From Microglena sp. YARC (lineage: Eukaryota; Chlorophyta; Chlorophyceae; Chlamydomonadales; Chlamydomonadaceae): a stretch of 64,000 nt of DNA. Shown one piece after another: positions 22,745-62,640 of the stretch. Each line of letters starts with the position of its first letter. Position 1 is the stretch's first letter. The stretch spans positions 10,827,488-10,891,487 of the forward strand of contig CM039464.1 of the NCBI GenBank assembly GCA_022414725.1. The letters run 5' to 3'. Under the pieces are notes generated by a model, which was given only the letters and a program-made list of their open reading frames with translations, did no database searches and was not told the origin of the DNA. A program made the position numbers and the translations under genes.

Positions 22745-22930
22745 ACGCCTGGTGGGGCTTGGTGTTAAAAGAGCCCGGCGTACGCGGATGGGGAGCGGTC
22801 TCCTACCTCAACTGGACAAGCTACCATCGCGGTTGACAGCGACCTGCAACGCTAAGAGCGACCGAAGGGGGAGTTGAACCCCCGACTCTTCATCCTCAAG
22901 CGATCTGGTCTACCACTAGACCATTGTATA
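22745..22930 (-). ncRNA. tRNA-derived SINE-like element with A and B boxes
   Basis: On the minus strand, TGGTCTAGTGG (A box) is followed 32 bases after GGTA by GGGGGTTCAACTCCCCC (T stem-loop with B box GGTTCAACTCC). The spacing matches a tRNA, but the acceptor arm does not pair and the anticodon stem pairs only partly, with GCTTGAG as the loop. It is therefore not a working tRNA. Downstream sequence contains a CACCAAGCCCCACCAGGCGT motif that recurs near 4450 and 20555, which favours a SINE family. Confidence 0.55.
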
Positions 22931-23384
22931 TCACTGAAAGGGGCTCAGGAAGACACACAGTACATAACAAAATATAAAAAACTGTAAATATATAATATAA
23001 CTGAAGGGAAAAAATCTGTAACCCAAAAGAGCCACTCTTTTCGAGGTTTCCTGGAATGCTGGATTGGAAGTGTCCATTCACAGCTCGTCTCATCACTTGC
23101 TCAACTCATCCTTTGGACATTGGAAATTGTTACGCCTTGCCATGTGGCGCAAGATTTAAGGAACCTTCCCGTTCGTTTGCACTGGGGAAGGTTACGGTGT
23201 GTTTTGCTTTTGCAGACAGCTACTGCGCCACTCATCCTTTGATGACAGCTATGTGCCACTCATCCTTTGATGACAGCTATGGGCCTCAATTTGACACACC
23301 TGAAGGAAAAAGGTATTCGCATTCATCACACGTGATTCATCACATCCAATTCATTCATGAGGGGAGAGGGTCTAGGCTCGCCTG

Positions 23385-23605
23385 GTGTTGCGCCACCCCA
23401 CCCCACCCATCAACCGCACCCACCCGCCGCACCCCATGCACCCACCCCACCTCACCATATACCTCTACCCTTTCTCATCAACCCACACCATTCTCTATCC
23501 CACCCACCCACCCCACCTACCCCACCCCGACCCACCCCAACTTACCATATACCTCTACCACCTAAATAACCTGCGCTCCCAGTCCTTCCCAGCTCCCCCC
23601 CCCCC
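23385..23605. repeat. CCACCC/CCCCAC low-complexity tract
   Basis: C-rich degenerate array ending in a C homopolymer at about 23597-23607, directly downstream of rtcB exon 13. The expected last rtcB exon was not found here. Confidence 0.8.
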
Positions 23606-23643
23606 CCTCCCCAGCCCTGCACACAACATGGAATGCAGCTCAC

Positions 23644-52481
<28,838 letters not shown>

Positions 52482-52489
52482 GCTGAGTG

Positions 52490-53220
52490 ATTCTCCGCTG
52501 TACACGCAGTGAAGCGAGTAAGCTACCAACGAGGCATGAAGGGGGCCTTGAAGCGGTGTTTGTGCTAAGAGTTAAGGAGGATCCGAATTATGCGAATGGT
52601 ACGAAGTATGTGTAAGACGGTAACAGAGTGGCAGATTCGAGCTCGGAATGAATTGAAGGCTGGGTGGCTCCTGCCGCGAGCGAGCGGACTTCTGGCTGTC
52701 TAGGTGTGTTATGGCGAGGGCAGACTAGCGTGTATTGATCAGATATCCGCGCTTCTTCCCAGGCGCGCCCGTCAGTGAGTATGAATTTAATATCGTGGTC
52801 CCGTATTATAAGCAGGTCTGAAGTCTCTGACGAATCTACGTCCCGGCAGCACGAAGTCGGAAAGAGGGGCCCCTTGGTCGGAAGCAGTCGAGAACTCGTC
52901 CGGACTCGTCTAGACCCTGGTCTAGACCCGGTCTAGACTCTAGAGCCGGTCTAGAGCCCGACCCGACCCGACCCGACCCGACTCATGGCATCCAGATAAG
53001 ATGTTATCACCTCTTAATTATCATCTTTAAATTATCACGAAGTACCGTAGTGGATCTTAGATTCTCAGATCTTAGATTTTACAACGCGATTTATTGGGGA
53101 AATGGAGACCAGATCATAAGGTATTTTTTATTTCCCCTCCGTATAGCCTAGAATTATCTTGATTAATTGAGGCTGGGCAATTCGCTTCAGCCTATGCGGC
53201 TACCCCTGGGGTGTAAGACT
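52490..53220. other. rtcB upstream region with clustered TCTAGA palindromes
   Basis: 52905-52960 holds repeated GGTCTAGA/TCTAGAGCC blocks, then (CGACC)n at 52960-52980. A TTATAATACG motif on the minus strand (about 52803-52812) is a weak TATA candidate. 53130-53220 resembles the end of the SINE-like family. No gene is seen. Confidence 0.4.
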
Positions 53221-53221
53221 G

Positions 53222-53222
<1 letters not shown>

Positions 53223-53267
<45 letters not shown>

Positions 53268-53300
53268 CGACAGCTCGCCACCTGTCATTAGATTTTTTTT
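53223..53300. repeat. (CA)n
   Basis: CA dinucleotide array at 53223-53263, followed by a T-run at 53293-53306. Confidence 0.95.
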
Positions 53301-53514
53301 TTTTTTAGTTGTGAGATGGGCCTAATCGCCCTTGGAGTTGCTCCGATTACATTGCATTGTCTGGCCATTGTTGACCCAAGACAAGAGACAAGCTCCAAGA
53401 CGTGCACTAGCTAGAAATAGTAGGGTGCCCCGGGGAGTACCGTACCCTAGAGGTCGGCCCAGGGTTCGTGCTGTCTTTTTTCGTCCTACTCATAATTTAC
53501 ATCGCACACATCCC

Positions 53515-53660
53515 TCGCCTACTCATAATTTTTTCGTCCTACTCAATAATTCTTTCGTCCTACTCAATAATTTTTTCGTCATACTCAATAATTTTTCGTC
53601 CTACTCAATAATTTTTTCGTCCTACTCAATAATTTTTTCGTCCTACTCATAATTTACATA
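53515..53660. repeat. ~21-bp tandem repeat, six copies
   Basis: TTTTTTCGTCCTACTCAATAA units, flanked by a longer duplication of CTCATAATTTACAT.GCACACATCCCTCGC. Confidence 0.92.
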
Positions 53661-54255
53661 GCACACATCCCTCGCTCAATGAGACACTGTCAAATGTGTG
53701 GGTTCCAAAAAACTGAGGATGAAATGCATATGTTTGAGTGCCCTTTTTATAATGATATTCGCCTCCGCTACCAGAATCTGTTTACAGATATTTATAGGCA
53801 TGTCCATGAGGATACCGACTTAACCGTATGGAATGTGAATTCTGCGATTCCACATTCAGAACCTTTATGAATGGAAATGGCACTAAGTCTTTTTGGAGCA
53901 ACCTAGCCGACTATCTTTCTACTTGTAGAAGAGCAAGACAGGAAGCCCTGGACTGCTTAGTGGCACCGTAATTTATTATCCCTTTTTTTTCTTCTTGAGA
54001 CTTCTCATTTGTTAGCTTCTTACCTCCGCCACTGTAAGTGGTTGAGATCTGGGTCCTGCTCTAAGGGGTTTAATACCTACGCCACCAAAACGGTGGTTGG
54101 GAGTTTGGTTTGTTTGTCCTCGACACACCCCTGATGTAATGGGGTTTTTTGCTTTGTGGGTGCTTTTTCTTTTTGTTTAAAGCACAGAGTCTCATACACC
54201 CTCGCGGTGTCAAGTAGACTTTAACATGTAATGTAATGTAATGTAATGTAATGTA
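53660..54255 (+). mobile_element. LINE 3' end, copy 1 (truncated)
   Basis: Encodes the end of a non-LTR reverse transcriptase ORF. A C-x2-C...H-x3-C knuckle (CQMCGFQKTEDEMHMFEC) is followed by CPFYNDIRLRYQNLF. A frameshift near 53866 then leads to the last part, ending STCRRARQEALDCLVAP at TAA 53969-53971. A 3' UTR of ~255 bases follows, ending in a short (TAATG)n tail. A second copy of this 3' end is at 54472-54571 plus 61602-62208. Confidence 0.7.
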
Positions 54256-54471
54256 ATCGCGTCATCGCCAGGAATGCCAATGGCTATTGTGTATACCGTA
54301 TGCGCTTAAGAAAATGGCGGTAAATAGGGTTGGCGGATAATCCCCAAAAATACGAGAATAATTTTGCACCATTAAAGTTGGCGGATTTTTCGAAACTGGG
54401 GGGAAACTTCATAAATTGGCTCTAGTTCCATATTGGCGGAATCCTTTTTAATTGTTTCTTTCCATTCAAAC

Positions 54472-54571
54472 CAAGAGCAAGACAGGAAGCCCTGGACTGC
54501 TTAGTGGCACCGTAATTTATTATCCCTTTTTTTCTTCTTGTGAATTCTCATTTGTTAGCTTCTTACCTCCG
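54472..54571 (+). mobile_element. LINE 3' end, copy 2, left part
   Basis: Begins AGAGCAAGACAGGAAGCCCT, the last ~35 bases of the LINE ORF, followed by the UTR. It is interrupted by the copia element after CTTACCTCCG. The other half resumes at 61597. Confidence 0.8.
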
Positions 54572-54965
54572 TGTCAGCATGAATTGCGGTGCTCTCAAGC
54601 GTTTTATGACTTGGTGACTACTTATGTACTCCCTTAGAACTATCGGCCCTGATAGCTTCCCATAGTGATAGCTTCCCGTAGAACTGAGTCATCCTGTAGT
54701 GACTCAGTGTCAGCTTCCTATTGACTGCCTGTCTCTCTGTGTCTTATCGGTCTCTCCCTGACATGTCCTGTGTTAAACGGTGTCAGGGTGACAAGATCCG
54801 GGCTTAGGGTCTATTCAGGTTACAGGCATCCACTTCGCCCACCGCTGGTGTCCTTTAGTGTACGTCCTTGCTTGTAACGTTATTCTCGTCTCTGTGTATA
54901 GATTGGCGCGTCTGTCTCCGCTGCATACATCTCTGTCCACTCTTAGTAGTGCTTAATAGCTGATA
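54572..54965 (+). repeat. Copia 5' LTR (394 bp)
   Basis: Starts TGTCAGCATGAATTGCGGTG and ends GTGCTTAATAGCTGATA. It is identical by eye to 61203-61596. The termini TGTCAG and CTGATA are nearly inverted. The target duplication CTCCG is at 54567-54571. Confidence 0.97.
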
Positions 54966-55002
54966 GGTTCTGGGCTTCATCTCGATCTACCACTGCTTTA
55001 TA

Positions 55003-57108
55003 ATGCAACTTCCGCGTGGGCCTCCTGCCGGCTTCGAAAAGCTAACCCCACAGAATGGTTTGTCTTGTCGCGCGGTATGGAGAGCGTCATTGTATCCAAT
55101 GGCTGCGACCGCATTCTTCCGTTCAAGACTCGTGTTCCCACTGATTGGCTTGATGATTGCGCGCCAGCGGCCTCTGCTGCCTTAGATGAGTCTCCTTCCG
55201 CCATCATGGAAGACATCCCCCCCTACCAAACCTCCATTTCTCTCCCTCCTTCTCCTCTTGTCCAACGCCTCCTTCCTGAGGTAGAGGATATTCTGATGCG
55301 TCTATGCTGCGTCTCGACTCAGATCATCAAATACAAGTCTTCTCCTCCGCCTCCTGATGCCCGTTTTGAGTATGACAATGCTGATCTGGCTCGCCATAAG
55401 CATGAAGATGGCTACTACACTGAGGATGACGATGACGACGAACAGGAAGACCTACAGAGTGCGCGGAGTGGTGACTTCGGTGGAGTCACACCTTCCACTG
55501 CCACTCGTGTTTTTGAGTCTCCGGTGTTTGAGCACCAGTCGGCTCCTCCTCCTCCTCCTCCTCCTCCTGTCTACAAGCCTCCGACTGCTCCTCCGCATCC
55601 ACCTGCGGTACCTGAGTTGGCCATGCCGACTTTGCTGAGAAGCTCGTCACTTGGTCCTTTGATTCCTCCCTCCCCTTTGTTCGCAACCCTTCTGAGCGAG
55701 CTCTGGCTGGCTACCACACGCGGTCTCGTGAGACTGCTGCTGCTGCTGCTCGAGTGTCCACAGCGATGCTGCTGGCCCCTCCCTGAATCCACCTCCACCT
55801 CCACCGGTGGAGCAGCCTCCTGCCCTTCTCCTTTTCCTCCCCCCCTGCCCTACTACCCGAATCGCTCGCTGGGATGCTTATCCTGGGAGCACCTGCTTTG
55901 ATGGCTCCACACCTTCGCGCATGGATGTGCGGAGTTGCCGCCAAATTCGCCAGGCGCAGAAAGCTGGTGACTCCTTGGACCGCACTTTGTACGGTAGGAT
56001 GGATCAGGCTGCCACTCGGGCTAATCTAGATACGAAGGGGCGGGCTAGGCGAGTGATGGTGTTCTCTGAGTTGGGTAATGCATGCCGTGCTTATCTGGGA
56101 CCTGTGCAGGCAGGGATTGACTACCCCCCTCCTGGTGGTGCTACCTTTGGTGGATTGGGAGTTCGAAATGCAAATCTACGCAAGTACCAGTTTGCCAAAG
56201 TTCCTCTCAGCTTTGTACCTCCTAGGCCAGATTTTTGAGCTACTCGTAAATGTTGCGAGTTCTTTGGATGAGATTGAGAACCTTGATGACCAGCGTGCAT
56301 ATGATGCTGGCATCGCTGCCGAGTACTTTCTGTCGGTTCGCGCTATGTATGATGCCACGCCGTTTTCGCCTGTTGCCTCACCACCTGCCTCTCCTAGTCA
56401 GACTCGTGTAGATCCTGCACTGTTAGGATTTAGTACCCTGCCCCTTGCACGCCAGGAGTTCATGTGTCTCACCATGATGCTCGCGCACATGACGGAACCG
56501 ATGGTACAGGTGTATCAGGATTTTGCTACACCTCGCGATATCTTACTGCATATCAAGAGGCAGCATTCTGATGCCCTTGCTGCTCGGGTTCCCCTCATGC
56601 TTGTTGAGCTTCGTAGTGTGACCATGAACAACTCTGAACCCGTGGATGTGTTCTTTCGCAGGGTGCGGCAGTTGTGCACTGATCTTCGCAGTGCGGGATA
56701 CCCGCAGCCGCAGCGTCACGCGATGCACACCATAATCAATGGCATCACTCACCCTCGATTCGATTCGCTGCGCCTCCAGTTTGGCTTTGAGTTGTACCAG
56801 AACAAGACCGTAGACTACTGGTCTTGTCTTGATGCTTATAGATCGTTAGATTTCTTAAATGTGTCTCTCCCCAGGTCTGATCCAAGGCATCCTGGCTGGT
56901 CCCGCGACCCTCCCCAGATCCCTGCTAATGCTGCTTTCCAGCGGGGCAAGGGATCTGGTTCTCAGAGTTCCGGGGGCACCAAGAGGCGCTTGGATTGCAC
57001 TTGGGGACCCTGTCGTTCGAAAACGAGCCACTCGAAGACCGCTGCTTTACAAAGTATCCGGAACTCAGAAAGGCCAAGGGACGTGCACCTGGTTCTGAAC
57101 CGGTGCCC
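55003..57108 (+). pseudogene. Copia gag, frameshifted
   Basis: The nucleocapsid precursor region of the copia element. It starts around ATG 55003 or 55077 and is divided over several frames, with shifts near 55065, 55620, 55790, 56200 and 57000. A proline-rich, acidic N-terminal part (about 55200-55640) is followed by a gag core (56230-56870) with LARQEFMCLTMMLAHMTEP and VDVFFRRVRQLCTDLRSAGY. A Cys-rich segment near 56990-57040 looks like a disrupted zinc knuckle. Breaks could be mutation or sequence error. Confidence 0.75.
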
Positions 57109-57261
57109 GTAGCTTTGGCCCTTCCAGGGTCGCTTACACGTAAGCAGCTGTCGTCCTTGCAGGCTCAGATCGATGGGTATGCCATTTCAAAGAACTAGGA
57201 GGTAAGCTCTGTCCTATTTTCTTGCACGACTAAGTTCTCAAACATTTGCAGCCCAAGTCTT

Positions 57262-60200
57262 TCTGAAGGTATCTGGCATGTGGACTCGGGAGCTGGGATG
57301 TCAATCACAGGTGATAGGTCGTTGTTCACTGTGTTTGAATCCTCTGCTGTTGGGCCTGCAGTTCGATTTGCTGATGGGGTGATTCAACGGTCAGAGGGTA
57401 TGGGGTCCATTGTGTTATGTAGTGATTGGTTACCAACATCAATCACCTTAACCAATGTTCTATACATACCCCACTGTCCAGTAAATCTCCTGTCCGTACA
57501 TGCTGTAGCTCATTCCCTCCACTGCAAGATTGCTTTTGATAGTATTAGTTGTACTGCCACTCAGGGCTCTTCTGTGCTCTGGTCCTTTCCTGCTTCCAGT
57601 GATGGTGTGTATAAGTTTGCATGTAGGCCTTGTCACACCTCCAGTCGTTGTTTGAGGGTTGCTGAATATTATCCAGTTTTTGCACTTGATGTTGATGAGG
57701 ACGGTGGAGTTATTATCCCTACCACTCCTGCATGGTTGTGGCATAGGCGACTGGGTCATCCCGGTTATGATGCCTTGCACAACCTTGTCAAGCGTGGTAT
57801 GGTTAAGAACTTACCCCTCAGCCTTCATCAAGTACAAAAGATGGGTAAGATCCCATGTGATGCTTGTCAAAAGGCTAAGGGAAAGCGTCTCCCTTTTCCT
57901 AAAGAAAGCATGACTGAGGTCCTTGCACCCCTCCAACGCCTTCACTTGGATATCATGGGACCGGTTCATATTAGGGGTCTTCGTGGGGAGTTTTATATCT
58001 TGTGCCTTGTAGACCAATTCTCTGGCTATGCTGAGGTATTGTGCTTGAGGACAAGGATGAAGCTCCCTTAGCAGTCCAGACTATCATCCTCAGATGGTCA
58101 AATCAGCTGCAGGGGTTTGCCTTTAAGTGTCTGAGATCTGACAGGGCTAAAGAGTTTATAGTTAAATGGTTCGAGGATTGGTTAGAATCGGTTGGGGCAG
58201 TACATGAGTTGTCTTTGGCATACACTGCACAGCAGAATGCAACTGTGGAAAGGTATAATGGGGTCCTTCAGAATATAGCTAGGAGTATCCACTTGGAGTC
58301 TAAGCTTACTAAGTCCTTTTGGCCCTATGCCTTCCTGGCTGCTTGTTACCTTAGAAACCGTCTGCCTAACCAGGGACGCAAGACACCCTTGAGTTGTTTT
58401 ATGGGGTGAAACCTGATGTGTCGTTATTACGTGTGTTTGGATGCCCCTGCTATGTTACTCTAGTCAATGGGAAGAAACGTAATAAGCTAGACGAAAGGGC
58501 GTTATCTGGTAGACTGGTTGGGTATTCTCTGGTGAGTAAGGGTTATTTTGTTTGGGTTCCTAAGTTGCGCCAGGTAGTAGAGAGTCGTGATGTACTCTTC
58601 TATGAGCAGTTTGATCATAACTGCATTCCTGGGCTAACTCCCTATGATGGGTCGCCATATGTCTCTAGCATCCCTGCCGCCATCAACGGACACATGCCTG
58701 AGGTTGCGGTTGATTCCCTAGACCCTTTGTCTTCCCCAATTGTTGACCACTGTCCTGGCCATAGGATGACTCTGCGACCTAGGTCGAGGGCCAGTGGTAC
58801 TGTTTTGCGTGAGAACACACTGGGCGGGCGAGTTTCTGCGGCTCCTACGGACAAAATCTTAGCCGAATCTCAGGGGGTCGCCAGGCCCTCCTCTGCGTCA
58901 CATTCCGTCGGTGAAGTCGTTGGATTTACACCAACTCAGACCATAGTGGATCCTTTGTTAGATCCATTGCCTACTAGTCATCATACTCCCATCATCACTG
59001 ATAGCTCGATGGAGTTGGTGAACGCTTCACCTCCTGCCGTCTCTGATAGATTACTCAGGAGTCCGGGTGATGATGTAGCCGTTGCAGATGATGCAAGTGA
59101 TGATCTTGAACCGTGGTCAGGCTCCGATACTGCGTATGGCTGGGGTGTTCCGGTCGACCCAGGCTTCGTTGATTTAGAGGCAAAGAAGGCCGGCCCTGTT
59201 CAACCAGGCAGTAGTTCTGCACTGGGGGCTTTACTAATGGTTACTGCTGATACTGCTGATACCCCCGCTGCCCATGTACAAGTAAACTGCTTGTACGTGG
59301 GAGCATCTGTTGCATCCACCACTGAACTGACCTACAAAGCTGCCATGTTGCATACCAACCCTGACAGGGATCAATGGCTTCTTGCCATGAAGGATGAGAT
59401 GGCTTTCCCTTCATGCCCATGGTACATGGGTTCTCACTCCACAGCCTCGTAAGCAGAAAATCCTGTCTGGCAGGTGGTTATTTGTGAAGAAGATTGGTGT
59501 TGATGGTACTATACGCTTCAAGGCACGTTTTGTGGTCCGTGGTTTTCTGCAGCGTCCTGGGCTGGATTTTCATGATGTATATGCCCCTGTCTCCTCCAAA
59601 GCAGGTCTTAGGGTGCTCCTGGCTGCCATCACTCATAGGAAGATGTTTGTTCGGCAGCTAGACATCAAGACTGCATTCCTAAATGCCAAGCTGGAGCCTG
59701 GTCTGGACCTGTACTGCCACCAGCCTGAGGGCTTTAGGCACCTTGGTCCTAACGGTGTTCCACTTGTCTGCAAACTGATCAAGTCCCTTTATGGATTAAA
59801 GCAGGCACCCAGAGCTTGGAGTAGGGATGTCAAGCGGGTTCTGGTTGCTCATGGCTTTACTATGTGCAAGGCAGAACCTGCTCTGTACTTTAGGAAGGAT
59901 TCTGATGGTGGGTGGAGCTATGTCCTGACCTATGTTGATGACTTTATCTGTGCTTTTAGTGAGCTGGATAGGTATGTGTTGCTGATCCAGGCAATGGAAG
60001 CAGCTGGCTGGGAGGTCAAAGAGATGGGTGTTCCAATTCAGTTCCTCTCTTTGGACATGGATGTTACCCTTGACTCTGAAGGCAGGTGTGTTCAGATCAA
60101 TCTCTCTCAGCACACCTACATTGTTGATCTGGTGGAGCAGTTTGGTCTTACTGCTGCTGCCCCACCCAAGTTTGCTGCTCCCATGGCCAAATCCACTGTT

Positions 60201-60845
60201 TCTGACGCCCCTGGAGAGCCCCTGCCGTCTAATAGCCAGTACCTCTCTCTTGTAGGTGCTTTGCTATACCTGGCCACTTGCACCAGGCCTGATATTTCCT
60301 TTGCTGTTAGCTATTTATCCAGGTTCTCTGCTCACCCTACAGTCCCTCTCTGGGGGGCTGCCAAACGGTTACTCTTGTATTTGAGAACACATTCTCACCT
60401 GGGTCTCACTTACACCCACAGCCCTGATTTCACTTTTACTGTCTTTAGTGACTCATCTTATGCTGATGATGGGTCTGACAGGAGATCTCAGACTGGCTTT
60501 GCAGTTCTAGCTGGTGGGTGCATTGTTAACTGGATGAGCAAGCGACAGCCTACTGTTGCTATTAGCTCTAGTGAGGCTGAGTATCAGGCCCTGTCCCAGG
60601 CTGCCAGGGAGGTCCAATGGTTGAAGAAATTGAGGGTGGATCTGGGTCTGCCTTGTGCTTTGGTTACAATTCAGGGTGACAACTTAGGTTCCCTGAGTTG
60701 GGCCACTGACTGGCAGCTTCTGCCTCGCAGCAAGCACATTGATGTTATTCATCACTACATCAAGGAGCTGGTGGAGGATGGCCAACTGGCTGTTGCCTAT
60801 GTTAACACTGTGGATAACTGTGCTGACCCCTTCACCAAGCCTTGA
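57262..60845 (+). pseudogene. Copia pol: protease, integrase, RT, RNase H, with frameshifts
   Basis: Domains in order: protease with active-site DSGAG (about 57280); GAG-pre-integrase with the integrase HHCC finger (WHRRLGHPGYDAL...CDACQKAKG, 57740-57880); integrase core with Asp in LHLDIMG, Asp in RSDRAKEF and Glu in NATVERYNG (57940-58260); integrase C-terminal region (58400-58620); variable linker; RT with LDIKTAFLNA, LYGLKQAPRAW and YVDDF (59460-60000); RNase H with DSSYADDG and SSSEAEYQAL, ending at TGA about 60845. Frame changes occur near 58047, 58400 and 59430, and the gag-pro link (57190-57260) contains a stop. All catalytic motifs seen are intact. Confidence 0.9.
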
Positions 60846-61202
60846 TCCTGCTGTGTTCTGGCGGTTTGTCCGTATGCTTGGAATGACCGCTACTTCTTAG
60901 GGTCATTTTTTCTGGTTTTTTGGTTATCATTGTATGGCATTAGGTTCCTATTCCCGGATCGGGTTTTCTATACCGTTGTTACCCGTCATTGATATTCGTT
61001 ATCCTCTTTTCTCCCTTGGCACTCTTTTGAGTTTTGCCTTGGTCCATTCCTTCATTTACACCCTTTGGGTTACATTTGAAGTTCTCTCGTTTTTTCGGAG
61101 TTCTTTAATTTTTTTTTTTTTTAATCTGTTACATATAGTTCTATGTCCCCAGTGCCATAGGTGGAGTAGTAGAATTGTATGTCACCTGTGTCATAGGTGG
61201 AG
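60846..61202 (+). other. Copia 3' untranslated region
   Basis: Contains a T-rich stretch and a ~35-bp duplication (AGTGCCATAGGTGGAGTAG and GTGTCATAGGTGGAGTG) directly before the 3' LTR, at the position expected for the polypurine primer. No gene. Confidence 0.6.
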
Positions 61203-61596
61203 TGTCAGCATGAATTGCGGTGCTCTCAAGCGTTTTATGACTTGGTGACTACTTATGTACTCCCTTAGAACTATCGGCCCTGATAGCTTCCCATAGTGAT
61301 AGCTTCCCGTAGAACTGAGTCATCCTGTAGTGACTCAGTGTCAGCTTCCTATTGACTGCCTGTCTCTCTGTGTCTTATCGGTCTCTCCCTGACATGTCCT
61401 GTGTTAAACGGTGTCAGGGTGACAAGATCCGGGCTTAGGGTCTATTCAGGTTACAGGCATCCACTTCGCCCACCGCTGGTGTCCTTTAGTGTACGTCCTT
61501 GCTTGTAACGTTATTCTCGTCTCTGTGTATAGATTGGCGCGTCTGTCTCCGCTGCATACATCTCTGTCCACTCTTAGTAGTGCTTAATAGCTGATA
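61203..61596 (+). repeat. Copia 3' LTR (394 bp)
   Basis: Identical by eye to the 5' LTR at 54572-54965 and followed by the target duplication CTCCG. Confidence 0.97.
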
Positions 61597-62208
61597 CTCC
61601 GCCACTGTAAGTGGTTGAGATCTGGGACCTGCTCTAGGGGGTTTAATACATACGCCACCAAAACGGTGGTTGGGAGAATGGGAGTTTGGTTTGTTTGTCC
61701 TCGACACACACCTGATGTAATGGGGTTTTTTGCTTTGTGGGTGCTTTTTCTTTTTGTTTGAAGCACAGAGTCTCATACACCCTCGCGGTGTCAAGTAGGC
61801 TTTAACATGCAATGTAATGTAATGTAATGTAATGTAATGTAATGTAATGTAATGTAATGTAATGTAATGTAATGTAATGTAATGTAATGTAATGTAATGT
61901 AATGTAATGTAATGTAATGTAATGTAATGTAATGTAATGGAATGCAATGCAATGCAATGCAATGCAATGTAATGTAATGTAATGTAATGTAATGTAATGT
62001 AATGTAATGTAATGTAATGTAATGTAATGTAATGTAATGTAATGTAATGTAATGTGATGTAATGTAATGTAATGTAATGTAATGTAATGTAATGTAATGT
62101 AATGTAATGTAATGTAATGTAATGTAATGTAATGTAATGTAATGTAATGTAATGTAATGTAATGTAATGTAATGTAATGTAATGTAATGTAATGTAATGT
62201 AATGTAAA
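61597..62208 (+). mobile_element. LINE 3' end, copy 2, right part with expanded (TAATG)n tail
   Basis: GCCACTGTAAGTGGTTGAGA through GGTGTCAAGTAGGCTTTAAC matches copy 1 at about 54025-54222. A pentamer TAATG tail of about 80 repeats follows (61809-62208), with a small CAATG block at 61940-61967. Copy 1 has only about six repeats. Confidence 0.85.
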
Positions 62209-62269
62209 CCAGATATATGTGTGAGTCAAAAGGAAACACAGAGCAGATCAGAGTTGGAAGAAAATAAAT

Positions 62270-62640
62270 GTTACAATCAAATTCAGAGTCTGGTGTGGCA
62301 GATTTTATACCACCTAGGTTTACTCTACCAACAAGCACTAAGCCTCATAGCCGATCGACAGTACGATTCAAACAAGATTCAGGTGTGATGCAAAAGGAAA
62401 CACAGAGCGGCTCAGAGTTGGATGAAAACAAATGCAACAATCGAATTCGGAGTTAGGTACTCACTACTCAGGTGCGGTAGATTTGTATACGGTACCTAGG
62501 TATGTTATGCCAGCAAACAATAAGCCTCAAGCCCGATCGACCATGCGATTCAAACCAGATTCAGATGTAAGACCAGAGTTGGATGAAAACAAATGTAGCA
62601 AGGGTGTTCGATGGTCTGAAGGTCGTTTGGCTACAATTTA
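62270..62640 (+). other. Two diverged ~150-bp units, possibly coding-derived
   Basis: The segments at about 62268-62450 and 62440-62640 read as related peptides (SRSTVRFKQDSGV and ARSTMRFKPDSDV; SELDENKCNN and PELDENKCSKG). Both contain GATTCAAAC and GTTGGATGAAAACAAATG. Similarity is retained in frame, which suggests a repeat of coding origin, but there are no splice signals or recognisable domain. Confidence 0.4.

Larger units (their letters stand above)
54572..61596 (+). mobile_element. Ty1/copia LTR retrotransposon, complete (7,025 bp)
   Basis: Two identical 394-bp LTRs with a 5-bp target duplication (CTCCG at 54567-54571 and 61597-61601) enclose gag, protease, integrase, reverse transcriptase and RNase H. 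Integrase before RT defines the copia order. The coding region is broken in several places although the LTRs are identical. The element sits inside a LINE 3' UTR. A primer-binding site next to the 5' LTR (GGTTCTGGGCTTC) is not a clear initiator-tRNA match. Confidence 0.95.

Noticed and set aside
22853..22925. Functional tRNA gene
   Set aside because: A and B boxes fit, but the acceptor arm does not pair and the anticodon stem has only three pairs.
61486..62338. Minus-strand frames rich in TLHYI
   Set aside because: Translation of the (TAATG)n LINE tail.
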